Below, one piece after another: positions 46,203 through 55,594 of a stretch of DNA of 64,000 bases (position 1 is the first letter of the stretch; every line of letters begins with the position of its first letter). This stretch comes from Pseudomonadota bacterium. Its GTDB lineage: Bacteria > Pseudomonadota > Alphaproteobacteria > Rhizobiales > Xanthobacteraceae. A program made the position numbers and the translations under genes. The stretch is taken from NCBI GenBank assembly GCA_018971625.1, contig JAGXAJ010000007.1:21962-85961 (forward strand). The letters run 5' to 3'. Under the pieces are notes generated by a model. The model was not told the origin of the DNA. It made no database searches and saw only the letters and a list, made by a program, of their open reading frames with translations.

Positions 46203-47177
46203 CTATTTCGGCTCCTTGTGGCCGCCGAAACCGGCGCGCATCGCGGAGAGAATCTTTTCGGCAAAGGTGTGCTCCTTGCGCGAGCGGAAGCGTGTATACA
46301 GCGCGGCGGTCAGTACCTCCGCCGGCACGGCCTCATTGATCGCGGCATTGACGGTCCAGCGGCCTTCGCCGGAATCCTCGACAAAGCCGGAATAATTGTC
46401 GAGCGTCTGGTTTTGGGCAAGCGCGGACGAGGTCAGGTCGAGCAGCCATGACGGGATCACGCTGCCGCGCCGCCAGACCTCCGCGATATCGGCGATATCG
46501 AGATCGAAACGATGATCTTCCGGCAGCGCATCGATGTTGGCGTTCTTCAGGATGTCGAAGCCTTCGGCATAGGCCTGCATCAGGCCATATTCGATGCCGT
46601 TGTGAACCATTTTGACGAAATGTCCCGCTCCAACCGGTCCAGCGTGGATGTAGCCTTGCTCGATCCGGGGGTCGCGTCCCTCGCGGCCCTTGGTGCGGTC
46701 GATATCGCCAACACCGGGCGCCAGCGTCTTGAAGATCGGATCGAGGCGGTCGACCACGGCCTTGTCGCCGCCGATCATCATGCAATAACCGCGCTCGATG
46801 CCCCAGACTCCGCCCGAAGTGCCGACGTCGAGATAATGGATGCCGCGCGTCTTCAGCGCCTTGCCGCGACGAACGTCGTCCTGCCAGAAGGTGTTGCCGC
46901 CGTCGATGATGACGTCGCCGGCTTCCAGCAGTTTCGACAGCGCCTCGATGGTGGCTTCGGTGATCTTACCCGCCGGCAGCATCACCCAGGCGGTTCGCGG
47001 TTTCTCAAGTTTTTTGACGAACTCCTCCAGCGCATTGGCGCCGACCGCGCCGTCGGCCGCGGTTGCGGCGACCGCCTTGGGATCCTTGTCGTAAACGACG
47101 GTGGTGTGTCCCTGCTTCATCAGCCGGCGAACGATATTGCCTCCCATCCGGCCAAGACCGATCATGCCGAGTTGCAT
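46203..47177 (-). CDS. gnd: 6-phosphogluconate dehydrogenase, decarboxylating, short NAD-type
   Basis: Converts 6-phosphogluconate to ribulose-5-phosphate and CO2. Its 324 residues match the short class of about 300-330 rather than the 470-residue class; short-class enzymes generally prefer NAD+. It shows the Rossmann motif [34 protein letters not shown] and the catalytic lysine region [17 protein letters not shown] 47177 is preceded by AGGA; the open frame runs on to 47243 without homology. It lies 56 bases before zwf. Confidence 0.95.
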   Translation of the reverse strand: MQLGMIGLGRMGGNIVRRLMKQGHTTVVYDKDPKAVAATAADGAVGANALEEFVKKLEKPRTAWVMLPAGKITEATIEALSKLLEAGDVIIDGGNTFWQDDVRRGKALKTRGIHYLDVGTSGGVWGIERGYCMMIGGDKAVVDRLDPIFKTLAPGVGDIDRTKGREGRDPRIEQGYIHAGPVGAGHFVKMVHNGIEYGLMQAYAEGFDILKNANIDALPEDHRFDLDIADIAEVWRRGSVIPSWLLDLTSSALAQNQTLDNYSGFVEDSGEGRWTVNAAINEAVPAEVLTAALYTRFRSRKEHTFAEKILSAMRAGFGGHKEPK

Positions 47178-47232
47178 CTGGATTCCTACCTTGTGAGCAG
47201 TGGGGACGACGTCTCGATTATGGTGTCGCTCT

Positions 47233-47340
47233 CCCTCTCCCATGGGGAGAGGGTCGGGGCGAGGGGGTACGCTCTATCAATTAGGCGGTAGTCGCTCACC
47301 CGGATCGCAAGCGCGATCCGACCTCTCCCCATGGGAGAGG
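47233..47340. repeat. Pair of REP-like palindromes between gnd and tal-pgi
   Basis: CCCTCTCCCATGGGGAGAGGG-type palindrome at 47233-47253 and a near copy CCTCTCCCCATGGGAGAGG at 47322-47340, with ATCGCAAGCGCGAT as a small hairpin between. The gap 47178-47373 contains no gene. A weak relative (CTCTCCCAATGGAGAGG) lies near 63263. Such pairs are typical of dispersed extragenic palindromes. Confidence 0.75.
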
Positions 47341-47373
47341 TGCTCGAATTCTTGCGCCGTTCAGCTGCAAGCA

Positions 47374-50220
47374 TCAGTTCAGCGCCTCCGCAATCGCGGC
47401 ATCGAGCATCTTCAATCCCGATGTCAGGTCGCCCTTGAGATGCACGCGCAAGGCGCGCCGGCCGCGTTCGGCCAGCACGCTGAGATCGCCGCGGGCTTGC
47501 GCCGCCTTGATCACGCCGAAGCTTGCCTTCTGGCCTGGCACCGCCAGATCCTTGTCGTCATCGGCGGTAATCTGCAGGAACACCCCGCTATCGGGCCCGC
47601 CTTTGTAGGCCTGCCCGGTGGAATGCTGGAAGCGCGGTCCGAATTCGGCGCAGGTCGCGACATGTCGCCGATCGCGCACCGCCAGCCGCATGTGCTGCAG
47701 GCTTCCGATATGGGCGGCGTTACGCTCGATATAGGCGAGCAGCGCGACATAGTCGTCAGTGCCGGAGCGGGCGAGATGCGCCTTCAGCCAGGAGCCGAGA
47801 TCGCCATTGGCACCGGCCTTGCGCAAGGCTGCCGCGTTTTTCTCGTCGGTATAGATATCGGCGGTATCGGTCGAGACCGCCGGCTCCTCCCTGGGCAGCG
47901 ATCCGCTCTTCTCGAACGCGGCCGTCAACTCACGGGTCTTGACCTTGGCCGCTTCTACGTCAGGCTGGTTGAACGGATTGATGCCAAGCACCGCGCCCGC
48001 CACCGCGATCGCCATCTCGAAGCGGAAAAATTCCTGCCCGATATGGTCGATCGATTTCATGACGATGCGCGCCACCGGATGACCCGCTTTTTCCAGCGCC
48101 GCGAGCTTGCTGTCATGGTCCGCGTCGCTTTCGCCCTCGGTGCGGATGTCGATGAAGAAGCGGTCATGACCGTATTGCGCGACGTCGCCCAATGTTTCGC
48201 CGTCGATCGGGATCAGGCCCTTGCCATCCTTGCCGGTGGATTCGGCGATCAGTTGCTCGGCCCAGGCGCCGAAATCGGCGATCTTGCTCGATGACAGGAT
48301 GGTCACCTTGTCGCGGCCTTCAAGGCCGGCAAGACCCATGGCAAGGCCAAGCTGCACGCCCGGATTTTCACGCGGCGGCACGTCCGGCCCGCAGGAGCGT
48401 ACCATCGTCAGCGCATGCGTGAGCAGCATGCGCAGATCGATTCCGGCGGCAGCCGCCGGCACCAGTCCGAAGGGCGACAGCACCGAATAGCGGCCGCCGA
48501 TGGCGGGGTCGCCATGGAAGATGCGCGCGAAGCCCTGTTTGGTTGCTACTTTCTGCAGCAGCGAGCCGGGATCGGTGACGGCAATGAAGCGGTGACCGGC
48601 CTTCTCGGCGCCGATCGTTTCCGACACGCGTTCGAAGAAATAATCCTTCATCACATTGGGTTCGGTGGTGCTGCCGGACTTGCTCGAGACGATGAACAGC
48701 GTGTCGGCGAGATTGATTTGGGCTTGCAGGGCGCGGATCTGCGCAGGGTCGGTCGAGTCGAGCACATGCAGCTTCGGAAAGCCCGGCTGCTTGTCGAAGG
48801 TTTGTGCCAGCACTTCCGGCCCGAGGCTCGATCCGCCCATTCCGAGCACGACGGCGTCGGTGAAATGCTGTCCCTTTACCCGGTGCGAAAAGTCTTCATA
48901 GTCGGCGATATCGGCCGTCGCGGGGCTCGTCAGCCAGCCCAGCCATTTGTTTTCATCATCGCCGGTCCAGATCGATTTATCGTGGTGCCAGAGCTTTCTT
49001 ATTTTAGCCGAAGCGCGCCAGTCTTCCGTGCTTTTCTCGACCGCTTTGCCGAGTTCGTTTCCGAGCGCCAGGGCTTGGTGATCGATGCCCGTGCCGAGCA
49101 CGGCGGCGCGCTTGTGCGCAACCGCGCCGTAGAGCTTGTCGGCGGCATCGGCGAACAGCTTGACGCCGTCCTTGACCAGTTCCGCGGTGATCGCATCGAG
49201 CGAAATACCGGATTTCTCGAGTTCGGCAAGGATCTGTTTGGCTTCCTCGACATTCTCCTCAAGGCTGTCGCGAAGCTTGCCATGATCGCGGAACGCATCC
49301 AGCGTCGCCGGCGGCATGGTATTGACCGTGTTGGGGCCGATCAGCTCCTCGACATAGAGGACATCGCTATAGTCCTTGTTCTTGGTGCCGGTGGAGGCCC
49401 ACAACAGCCGTTGCGGCTTGGCGCCCTTGGCCGCCAGCCGGTCCCAGCGCGGGCCTGAAAACAGCCGCTTGTATTCCTGGTAGGCGAGCTTGGCGTTGGC
49501 GATCGCGACCTTGCCCTTCAGCGCCGCCAGCCGCTCCTTTTCGGTCGGGTCGTTGGCCCGCGCAATCTTGTCATCGAGCTGTTTGTCGACCGCGGTGTCA
49601 ATGCGGCTGACAAAGAAGCTGGCGACGCTCGCGACATGGGAAGGATCGCCGCCTTTAGCAATGTATTTTTCGAGACCCGCGAGATAGGCCTCGGCGACCT
49701 TCAGATAGACCTTCTGCGAGAACAACAGCGTGATGTTGATGTTGATGCCTTCACCGATCAGTTGCTCGATCGCCGGCAGGCCAGGCGCCGTTGCCGGCAC
49801 TTTCACCATCAGGTTTTTGCGATCGACTTCTTTCCACAGCCGCTTGGCTTCCGCGACTGAGCCCTTGGTATCCATCGCCAGATAGGGCGAAACCTCCAGG
49901 CTGACGAAGCCATCTTGCCCGGCAAGATGTTCGTAGACCGGACCCAGCACCTCCGCCGCGTGATGGATATCCTCGACGGCGAGATGCTCGAACAATTCGG
50001 CCACCGGCCGGTCGCCCTTTTTCAGCGCCTGGCCGATCGGGGCGTCATATTCGTCCGAACTGTCGATCGCCTTTTCGAAAATCGACGGGTTCGAAGTGAC
50101 GCCCTTGACGCCGTCGCTGTCGATCAGCCTTTTCAGGTCGCCCTTGGCGATGAAGCCGCGGGCGAGGAAATCCAGCCAGACCGCCTGACCGTGGTTTTCG
50201 AGTGCTTTGACGGGATTCAT
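47374..50220 (-). CDS. Bifunctional transaldolase / glucose-6-phosphate isomerase
   Basis: A fusion of two pentose-phosphate/glycolytic enzymes, 948 residues. About residues 1-360 are transaldolase (tal): GVTSNPSIFEKAI, Schiff-base Lys140 in LMVKVPAT, and LLWASTGTKNKDYSD. About residues 400-945 are glucose-6-phosphate isomerase (pgi): VLGMGGSSLGPEVL, SSKSGSTTEPN and the GEAD-like region GQEFFRFEMAIA. ATG 50220 is the homology-supported start; the open frame extends to 50409 as noncoding. As first gene of the operon it links fructose-6-phosphate, glucose-6-phosphate and the non-oxidative branch. Confidence 0.96.
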   Translation of the reverse strand: MNPVKALENHGQAVWLDFLARGFIAKGDLKRLIDSDGVKGVTSNPSIFEKAIDSSDEYDAPIGQALKKGDRPVAELFEHLAVEDIHHAAEVLGPVYEHLAGQDGFVSLEVSPYLAMDTKGSVAEAKRLWKEVDRKNLMVKVPATAPGLPAIEQLIGEGININITLLFSQKVYLKVAEAYLAGLEKYIAKGGDPSHVASVASFFVSRIDTAVDKQLDDKIARANDPTEKERLAALKGKVAIANAKLAYQEYKRLFSGPRWDRLAAKGAKPQRLLWASTGTKNKDYSDVLYVEELIGPNTVNTMPPATLDAFRDHGKLRDSLEENVEEAKQILAELEKSGISLDAITAELVKDGVKLFADAADKLYGAVAHKRAAVLGTGIDHQALALGNELGKAVEKSTEDWRASAKIRKLWHHDKSIWTGDDENKWLGWLTSPATADIADYEDFSHRVKGQHFTDAVVLGMGGSSLGPEVLAQTFDKQPGFPKLHVLDSTDPAQIRALQAQINLADTLFIVSSKSGSTTEPNVMKDYFFERVSETIGAEKAGHRFIAVTDPGSLLQKVATKQGFARIFHGDPAIGGRYSVLSPFGLVPAAAAGIDLRMLLTHALTMVRSCGPDVPPRENPGVQLGLAMGLAGLEGRDKVTILSSSKIADFGAWAEQLIAESTGKDGKGLIPIDGETLGDVAQYGHDRFFIDIRTEGESDADHDSKLAALEKAGHPVARIVMKSIDHIGQEFFRFEMAIAVAGAVLGINPFNQPDVEAAKVKTRELTAAFEKSGSLPREEPAVSTDTADIYTDEKNAAALRKAGANGDLGSWLKAHLARSGTDDYVALLAYIERNAAHIGSLQHMRLAVRDRRHVATCAEFGPRFQHSTGQAYKGGPDSGVFLQITADDDKDLAVPGQKASFGVIKAAQARGDLSVLAERGRRALRVHLKGDLTSGLKMLDAAIAEALN

Positions 50221-50596
50221 GATGCCTGCTTCTGTCCGGGGTGGTCGGTTGCGGCGTTCGGGCGCGGTGTGGCGGAAGCCGATCAAAATGATGACCAGGG
50301 GAGATATGCGTATCCTCACAACATAACGCCATATGCGACATATCGATCCCGGAAATTGGCTGTTTAACGGCGCGCTAAACGCTTTTTTGATCAATGTATA
50401 GACACGCAACGGCGCATGGGCGTGATATCCTCCTGATCTCCTGCGATATCCGCGAGTTACAGGCTAGCCCTGTAAATCGATGGATGATTCACGAGCCGCT
50501 TCGAACGACTTTGGAATCGTTCGGGCCGCCGTTGTGTGCGCTCTTTGTGGCAGCCATGGTGTTTGGTCGGTCATGGCGTTTGTTCGATTCGCCCCG
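50221..50596. other. Intergenic region upstream of tal-pgi
   Basis: About 375 bases without a convincing gene. It holds the tal-pgi promoter side and an AT-richer stretch around 50330-50400. Short open frames on the plus strand (50394-50675) show no family features. Confidence 0.5.
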
Positions 50597-51586
50597 TTAT
50601 GTCCCGATGCTGGAAGCAAGATCCGCGATCGCCTTCATCACGGCGTCTCTGATGCCGGGATCGTACAATGAGTGACCGGCGCCGCCGATTGCACGGACTT
50701 GAGACTTCGGCCACCGCGCTTCCAGTGCATGCGATGTCGCCGGCGGGCATAGCAGATCGTAGCGGCCCTGTACGATGATGCCGGGGATTTCGGCGAGCTT
50801 GTCGGCTTCTGTCATCAACTGATCCGGCTTCATGAAGCAATTATTCCGGAAATAGTGCGCCTCCATGAATGGCGTCGATGGCAGGATTCGGCCCGAGCGC
50901 AGCGCGTCCGGATCGAGTCTCGCGCGATTCGGCATATGTTCGGACAGGATGCGCTCGGTCGCGCCCCAGGCGCGCGCGGCCGGTCCGTGTACGGCGGGAT
51001 CGGCATCGAGAATTCGGCACCAATAGGCCTCCAGCGGCTGCGCGCGTTGGTCCGCGGGCAGCACGCCAAGAAAATCATCATAGAGCGCAGGATAGAGCAG
51101 GGGCAGCGTTTTGAGAAACGCGCTGTCGAGTTCGGCGCGGGTGCCGAGGAACGTCGCGCGCAGCACGATGCCGCTGACACGTTCCGGATGGACTTGCGCA
51201 TAGGCCAGCGCCAGCGTCGCGCCCCAGGAGCCGCCGACCACCAGCCAATGCTCGAAGCCGAATTTCGCGCGGATGACCTCCATGTCCGCGATCAGATGCG
51301 GCAAGCTGTTATGGTCGCGGCCGCCCTTGGGATGGCTACGACCGGCGCCGCGCTGATCGAACAGCACGGCGTGAAAGCGCTCGGGATCGAACAGGCGACG
51401 ATGGCCGGACTGGCAGCCGCTGCCGGGGCCACCATGCAGATAGACCGCTGGAATGCCGCTCTGTCTGCCGATGCTTTCGACATAAATTTCATGGCCATCG
51501 CCGACCGAAAGCCACTCCGAGGTCAGCGGCATAAAGGGATCGGCGCGATGGTACGATGCTTTGCCGGCGTCGGCGTCAGGCGCCAT
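50597..51586 (-). CDS. pip: Prolyl aminopeptidase (proline iminopeptidase)
   Basis: Alpha/beta-hydrolase that removes N-terminal proline from peptides in the cytoplasm. The 329 residues contain the oxyanion segment YLHGGPGSG, DQRGAGRSHPKGG, the nucleophile elbow GGSWGATLALAYAQ, and late aspartate/histidine regions VQGRYDLLCP and GGAGHSLYDP. ATG 51586 is preferred: AGAGGGA lies upstream and homology begins soon after. The open frame continues to 51802 but belongs to a degraded upstream fragment. Confidence 0.93.
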   Translation of the reverse strand: MAPDADAGKASYHRADPFMPLTSEWLSVGDGHEIYVESIGRQSGIPAVYLHGGPGSGCQSGHRRLFDPERFHAVLFDQRGAGRSHPKGGRDHNSLPHLIADMEVIRAKFGFEHWLVVGGSWGATLALAYAQVHPERVSGIVLRATFLGTRAELDSAFLKTLPLLYPALYDDFLGVLPADQRAQPLEAYWCRILDADPAVHGPAARAWGATERILSEHMPNRARLDPDALRSGRILPSTPFMEAHYFRNNCFMKPDQLMTEADKLAEIPGIIVQGRYDLLCPPATSHALEARWPKSQVRAIGGAGHSLYDPGIRDAVMKAIADLASSIGT

Positions 51587-51802
51587 GATTGCTGTCCCTC
51601 TCCGGTGTGCCGCCGGCGAAATTGCGATAGGTGAAGCGGTTGTCAGCGGCAGCGGCTTTCGTTTCCGCGATTTCGAAATATGCGCATGCAGCGCATAATA
51701 ATCCGGCGCCAGATAGTCGATTGTCAAAATACCCTTCAGCCGCGTTTCGGCTTCCTCGACGCCGCCGTTGCGCTCCTCGATCTGCTCCGTGGCCGACATC
51801 AT
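51576..51802 (-). pseudogene. Degraded 3' end of an unidentified gene upstream of pip
   Basis: Two overlapping frames look coding in series. From 51802 one reads TEQIEERNGGVEEAETRLKG and then IDYLAPDYYALHA. After about 51690 another frame reads YFEIAETKAAAADNRFTY and then RNFAGGTPERDSNHGA, stopping at 51576, 11 bases inside the pip start. The likely picture is the tail of a gene formerly coupled to pip, truncated near 51800 and frameshifted once. I do not recognise the family. Confidence 0.4.
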
Positions 51803-52230
51803 GCTGCGCAGCCCTTCAGGGCCCAGCCGTAATACTGCACGTTAGCAACCCCGAGTTGGTCAGCATCGAGATTGACCGCCATCTGGATGATGTCGGAGCA
51901 ACTGGAACAGTTTCTGGCGATTGCATTATCGCGTTGACCGTCGGCGACAGACCTGCTCGGGTGGCGACGACGCCCGGACCCAATAAGATAATGTACTTGC
52001 AGAGGTTCCCTAGTGAAATGTTGGCCGCTATTCTCCGCGCATCTGTGCTGCAGCGCAAAAGGAAATTCACTTATTCTTGCGGCCGCTGGCAAACCGGCCG
52101 ATCGATCAACAGGTTTAGAGTTGTTCGCGCGTGCTACCACGCGAACGCCGGACCAGAGTAATTCTCCGGCACCCGTCTTGACGACATCGGGTCCCCCTCG
52201 TAGCCATTAACGGAAAGTGGGCTTCAATCC
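51803..52230. other. Less GC-rich stretch with ambiguous open frames
   Basis: A plus-strand frame ending at 52161 reads plausibly (SIEIDRHLDDVGATGTVSGD, then IIALTVGDRPARV) but has no good start or recognised domain. A minus-strand frame (52140-51799) ends VQYYGWALKGCAA and overlaps the next remnant by four bases. At most one is real. The stretch appears less GC-rich than its neighbours and lies at the edge of degraded genes. Confidence 0.35.
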
Positions 52231-52488
52231 GTGCCACGCTATTATTTCAATACCCGGCTCGGCGACGAGTTGATCGCCGATCCCGATGGCGAGAATTTGC
52301 GCGACCCCGATCGCGCCTGGGAAGTCGCGCGCGCCATGATCCGCGAGTTGTTGAAGACCGAAGGCGCCGGGAGAGTGCTGTTGAGCGCGGTCATCGAGGT
52401 CACCGACGACGAAGGCGAGATCGTGCTGGAATTTCCTTTCGCCGAGGCAATCCTCGACATGCCGGATCAACCGACCACCAGGCATTAG
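52231..52488 (+). CDS. Small hypothetical protein, DUF6894 type
   Basis: An 85-residue protein starting at GTG 52231. It begins MPRYYFNTRLGDELIADPDG and continues with the helix RAWEVARAMIRELL and a strand pair ending near IVLEFPFAEAI, the pattern I associate with DUF6894 proteins, which are abundant in Bradyrhizobiaceae and often present in many copies. Function unknown. It stands alone. Confidence 0.8.
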   Translation: MPRYYFNTRLGDELIADPDGENLRDPDRAWEVARAMIRELLKTEGAGRVLLSAVIEVTDDEGEIVLEFPFAEAILDMPDQPTTRH

Positions 52489-52642
52489 CCGGTCGGGCCG
52501 GGGGCCGCTCTCGCGGCATTCCCCGCGGATGCGACCGAACAAAATCGACATCGAGCCGTGTGTGCAGCGACTGCCTGCGGAATCGCGGGTGGCGCTATGA
52601 TCGTTGCAGCGTTACAACACAGGCGATCGAACGGAGCCGTCC

Positions 52643-52735
52643 ATGGAAGAACTCTGGCGCCTGTCAGCAACCGATGTTGCCGCCGTGGTAAGGTCAAAAA
52701 AGTTTCTGCTAGGGAAGTAGCGAAGGATTGGTGCC
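52643..52735 (+). pseudogene. Amidase N-terminal remnant, frameshifted
   Basis: ATG 52643 with GGAG upstream reads MEELWRLSATDVAAVVRSKK, the usual beginning of amidase-signature enzymes. At the A-run near 52696-52701 the frame breaks to a stop at 52718; restoring one base gives KVSAREVAKD, the expected continuation. Nothing further of the roughly 450-residue enzyme is present before the glutathione peroxidase gene. The rest has been deleted. Confidence 0.7.
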
Positions 52736-52811
52736 TCGCGGCCGGCGAGGCGATCGAGGCCGGCGGAACGCCTTCCTCGCCGGTCGATCCCGTCAGGAGT
52801 TGAAAGAGCAG

Positions 52812-53288
52812 ATGGCTGGCGTTTACGATTTCACCGCGACCTCGCTTGCCGGCGAGCAGGTGCCGCTAAAGCGGTTCGAGGGTCAGGTATTGCTGATCGT
52901 CAACACCGCGAGTGCCTGTGGATTCACGCCGCAATATAAAGGCCTCGAGGCGTTGCATCAGGCGCTTGCGCCGCGCGGCTTTTCAGTGCTGGGATTTCCG
53001 TGCAACCAGTTCGGCCGCCAGGAGCCGGGCGATGCCAGGCAGATCGAGCAATTCTGCGCCAGCAACTATGCCATCAGCTTTCCCATGTTTGCCAAGATCG
53101 ACGTCAATGGCACGGGCGCCCATCCGCTCTATCAATATCTGAAGAATGCGAAGTCAGGACTGCTCGGCTCGTCGATCAAATGGAATTTCACCAAATTCCT
53201 GACCGATCGCTCAGGCCACGTCGTGGCGCGGCATGCGCCGACTGTAAAACCCGAAGGGCTCACCAAGGAAATCGAGGCGCTATTGTGA
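52812..53288 (+). CDS. Glutathione peroxidase family protein
   Basis: Reduces peroxides, in bacteria usually with thioredoxin. The 158 residues include the catalytic Cys36 in NTASACGFTPQYKGLE, the glutamine/phenylalanine segment LGFPCNQFGRQEPG, and the tryptophan motif KWNFTKFLTDRSG. The start at ATG 52812 is set by homology; upstream open frame is noncoding. It overlaps the DUF3297 gene by four bases (GTGA), so both are co-translated. Confidence 0.94.
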   Translation: MAGVYDFTATSLAGEQVPLKRFEGQVLLIVNTASACGFTPQYKGLEALHQALAPRGFSVLGFPCNQFGRQEPGDARQIEQFCASNYAISFPMFAKIDVNGTGAHPLYQYLKNAKSGLLGSSIKWNFTKFLTDRSGHVVARHAPTVKPEGLTKEIEALL

Positions 53289-53554
53289 ACGAGAAGAATG
53301 AATCGACGAGCGATCAACTGCCGGACCGGCTCTCGGTCGATCCGAAGAGCCCGTACTACAATGCCGATGTACTTTCGCGCGACGTCGGCATCCGCTTCAA
53401 GGGCATCGAGAAAACCAATGTCGAGGAATATTGCGTCAGTGAAGGCTGGGTACGCCTGACAGCGGGCAATGCCAAGGATCGTTACGGCAATCCTCTGACC
53501 ATCAAGGTGCACGGCCCGGTCGAGCCGTATTTCCGGGACAAGCCTGCGTCGTAG
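53285..53554 (+). CDS. DUF3297 family protein
   Basis: An 89-residue protein starting at GTG 53285, which overlaps the stop of the peroxidase gene. The sequence LPDRLSVDPKSPYYNADVLS, DVGIRFKGIEKTNVEEYCVSEGW and GNPLTIKVHGPVEPYF is characteristic of DUF3297. No enzymatic motif is apparent. The coupling to glutathione peroxidase suggests a role in the same stress response. Confidence 0.88.
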   Translation: MNEKNESTSDQLPDRLSVDPKSPYYNADVLSRDVGIRFKGIEKTNVEEYCVSEGWVRLTAGNAKDRYGNPLTIKVHGPVEPYFRDKPAS

Positions 53555-53577
53555 CGCGATCGTTGTCATTGCTGTGC

Positions 53578-54057
53578 ATGCTCACTAATTCGCTGATCGA
53601 ATCCATTCTAGCGGCCGGCGACCCCCTCGACTTCCAGCTTCAGGCGGCGCTCGCTGAATTCTATCCCGGGCCGACGGCAACCGACGAAAACCTGTTCAGC
53701 CATCAGGACGCGCAATCTCCTGCGCTATGGCGGCATGCGGCCCGATCGCGACTGGCTGCAATTCGATTGCGCGTTGTCCTATGGGCTCTGCGAGTACCAG
53801 CGCACGCTGGGGTGCTGCAAACGCTCGGCTGGTCGGCACGGCGCTGCATTCCGCATGGCGGGCACCAGATGTCGCTCAATATCGCCGCAGGCCTCGGTCT
53901 CGGCGGCAATGAGAGCTACCCCGATCTGTTCCAGCCCTATGGCGGCTTCCCGGATGGTGTCCGCGTCGAGGACGGCCACACCATGCCCGATCTTCCCGGC
54001 ATCGGCTTCGAGGGAAAATCCGATCTCTACAGGGAGATGAAGGCGCTGGCGTCGTAG
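53578..54057 (+). pseudogene. C-terminal remnant of an enolase-superfamily dehydratase (TarD-like)
   Basis: Only about the last 160 of roughly 390 residues remain. It reads AGDPLDFQLQAALAEFYPGP and ENLFSHQDA, then loses two bases near 53707-53712. The neighbouring frame continues GMRPDRDWLQFDCALSYGLC. A one-base loss near 53810 restores the frame: GWSARRCIPHGGHQMSLNIA, LGLGGNESYPDLFQPYGGF and a normal C-terminus. This closely recalls the Bradyrhizobium D-tartrate dehydratase; related acid-sugar dehydratases are alternatives. It cannot be functional. Confidence 0.75.
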
Positions 54058-54095
54058 GATCGTGCTTCCGATCAACGCCGATTCCAGCTCGCCGG

Positions 54096-55460
54096 CTACG
54101 ACGGCCGCATATCCAGCAATCGCGGGTTCTCGCTCTTCAGCAATTTTTTCACGGCGCTGGAGGCAGCGATCTCGCCATGATTGACGTAGGCCTCGTGGTT
54201 CTTCTCGATGTCGTCGAGGCGATAGAGATAGTTGACCATGATGCCGGCGGATTCGCGCAAGGCCTTTGGCGAGAGATCGCCGAGCCAGTTGATCCGCTCC
54301 AGCCGCGCGCCATTGCCGAGATGGAAACGCGCCACAGAATCGATCAGCCGGTCTTTCGACGTCCGCGCTTTCAGAAAGTAATACGCTGTCAGCGGTTCGA
54401 CGACGGAACGCAGCTGCGCCGCAAGCTCGGCGTTCTCGGGCCAGTCCGGCGTGTCGAGCTGGTCCAGCAGCGCGTGGCCTTCGTCGTTGACGGGAACGTC
54501 GCTTTCCTCCTTGAGCCATTGCATCAGGCCAGGCACCGGCGACAGCGTCACGAAATTCTCCAGCTTGGGAAGTTCGCGCTGCAGCTCCTCGGCCACCTGT
54601 TTGATCAGGAAGCTGCCGAAGGAAACTCCGCCGAGGCCGCGCTGGGTGTTTGAAATCGAATAGAACACGGCAGTGCGGGCGCGATCGATCGGGACCGGCT
54701 GCCGGTCTTCACTCAATAGCGGCGCGATCGCGCCGGGAATCGCCTCGGTCAGCGCCACCTCGACGAAAATCAGCGGCTCGTCGATCAGCGTCGGATGAAA
54801 GAAGGCATAGCAGCGCCGATCGACCGGATCGATGCGGCGACGCAGGTCATCCCAGTCGCGGATCCGGTGCACCGCCTCGTAGCGAATGATCTTTTCAAGG
54901 ATGTTGGCGGGACTTGACCAGTCTATCCTGCGCAGCACGAGAAATCCCCTGTTGAACCATGAAGACAACAGATGCACGATGTCGCGGTCGAGCGCGCCAA
55001 GATCCCTGGCTTTGTCCTTGTTGCCCTGCAGGACATCGAGCAGATCGGCGCGCATCGCCACCAGTTCAGCGGTGCCGCCAGGGGCGCGATTGAGCCTGCG
55101 GATCAATTCCTGCCGCCGCGGTTCGGAGGCGTAGTGCAGGTCGCTGGCGTCGTCGTCGTTTGGCTGCGCGCGCCAGGCTGCGATGGCTTGCGCAAGCTTT
55201 TCAGGGTCGGGGCCGTAATTCCGCGCCAGCGTTTCGAAGAAGGCGAGCCGTTCCGGTTGATCGAGGTGGTGATAACGGTCAAGCACCTCGCGCGCCATCG
55301 CGGTGCCCGAGGCCTCGCCCCAACCCGATAACAGGGCTTCGCATAATTCGATCAGACCGGAAGCGTCCTGCTTGTCATCGAATGATCCGACGCGGCGCAG
55401 CAACGTGCGGCCTCGCTCGGAAATCGTGGACAGCAGGTCGGAGAAAAAAGCGTTGACCAT
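54096..55460 (-). CDS. Malonyl-CoA decarboxylase
   Basis: Decarboxylates malonyl-CoA to acetyl-CoA. The 454 residues have the helical N-terminal domain and the GNAT-fold C-terminal domain of the MCD family: HPTLIDEPLIFVEVALT, FYSISNTQRGLGGVSFGSFLIK, TLSPVPGLMQWL and the catalytic-region segment ARFHLGNGARLERINWLGD. Length is typical of bacterial MatA-type enzymes. It stands alone; no malonyl-CoA synthetase or malonate transporter gene is adjacent. Confidence 0.93.
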   Translation of the reverse strand: MVNAFFSDLLSTISERGRTLLRRVGSFDDKQDASGLIELCEALLSGWGEASGTAMAREVLDRYHHLDQPERLAFFETLARNYGPDPEKLAQAIAAWRAQPNDDDASDLHYASEPRRQELIRRLNRAPGGTAELVAMRADLLDVLQGNKDKARDLGALDRDIVHLLSSWFNRGFLVLRRIDWSSPANILEKIIRYEAVHRIRDWDDLRRRIDPVDRRCYAFFHPTLIDEPLIFVEVALTEAIPGAIAPLLSEDRQPVPIDRARTAVFYSISNTQRGLGGVSFGSFLIKQVAEELQRELPKLENFVTLSPVPGLMQWLKEESDVPVNDEGHALLDQLDTPDWPENAELAAQLRSVVEPLTAYYFLKARTSKDRLIDSVARFHLGNGARLERINWLGDLSPKALRESAGIMVNYLYRLDDIEKNHEAYVNHGEIAASSAVKKLLKSENPRLLDMRPS

Positions 55461-55594
55461 GGGCTGTCTGATCCGGAGGTAGTGCCGAAGCCTATGGGGA
55501 ATTTAGGGCGCAGCCGATCACAATCAAGCGCATCGACGTGCGGAAGATGGCCGGCTTGCGAGGCAATAATGCGTCGCCGCCGGGCCTGATCCGG

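Noticed and set aside
50221..50409. N-terminal extension of the transaldolase/isomerase
   Set aside because: No homology before MNPVKALENH at 50220; the extension is translated promoter region.
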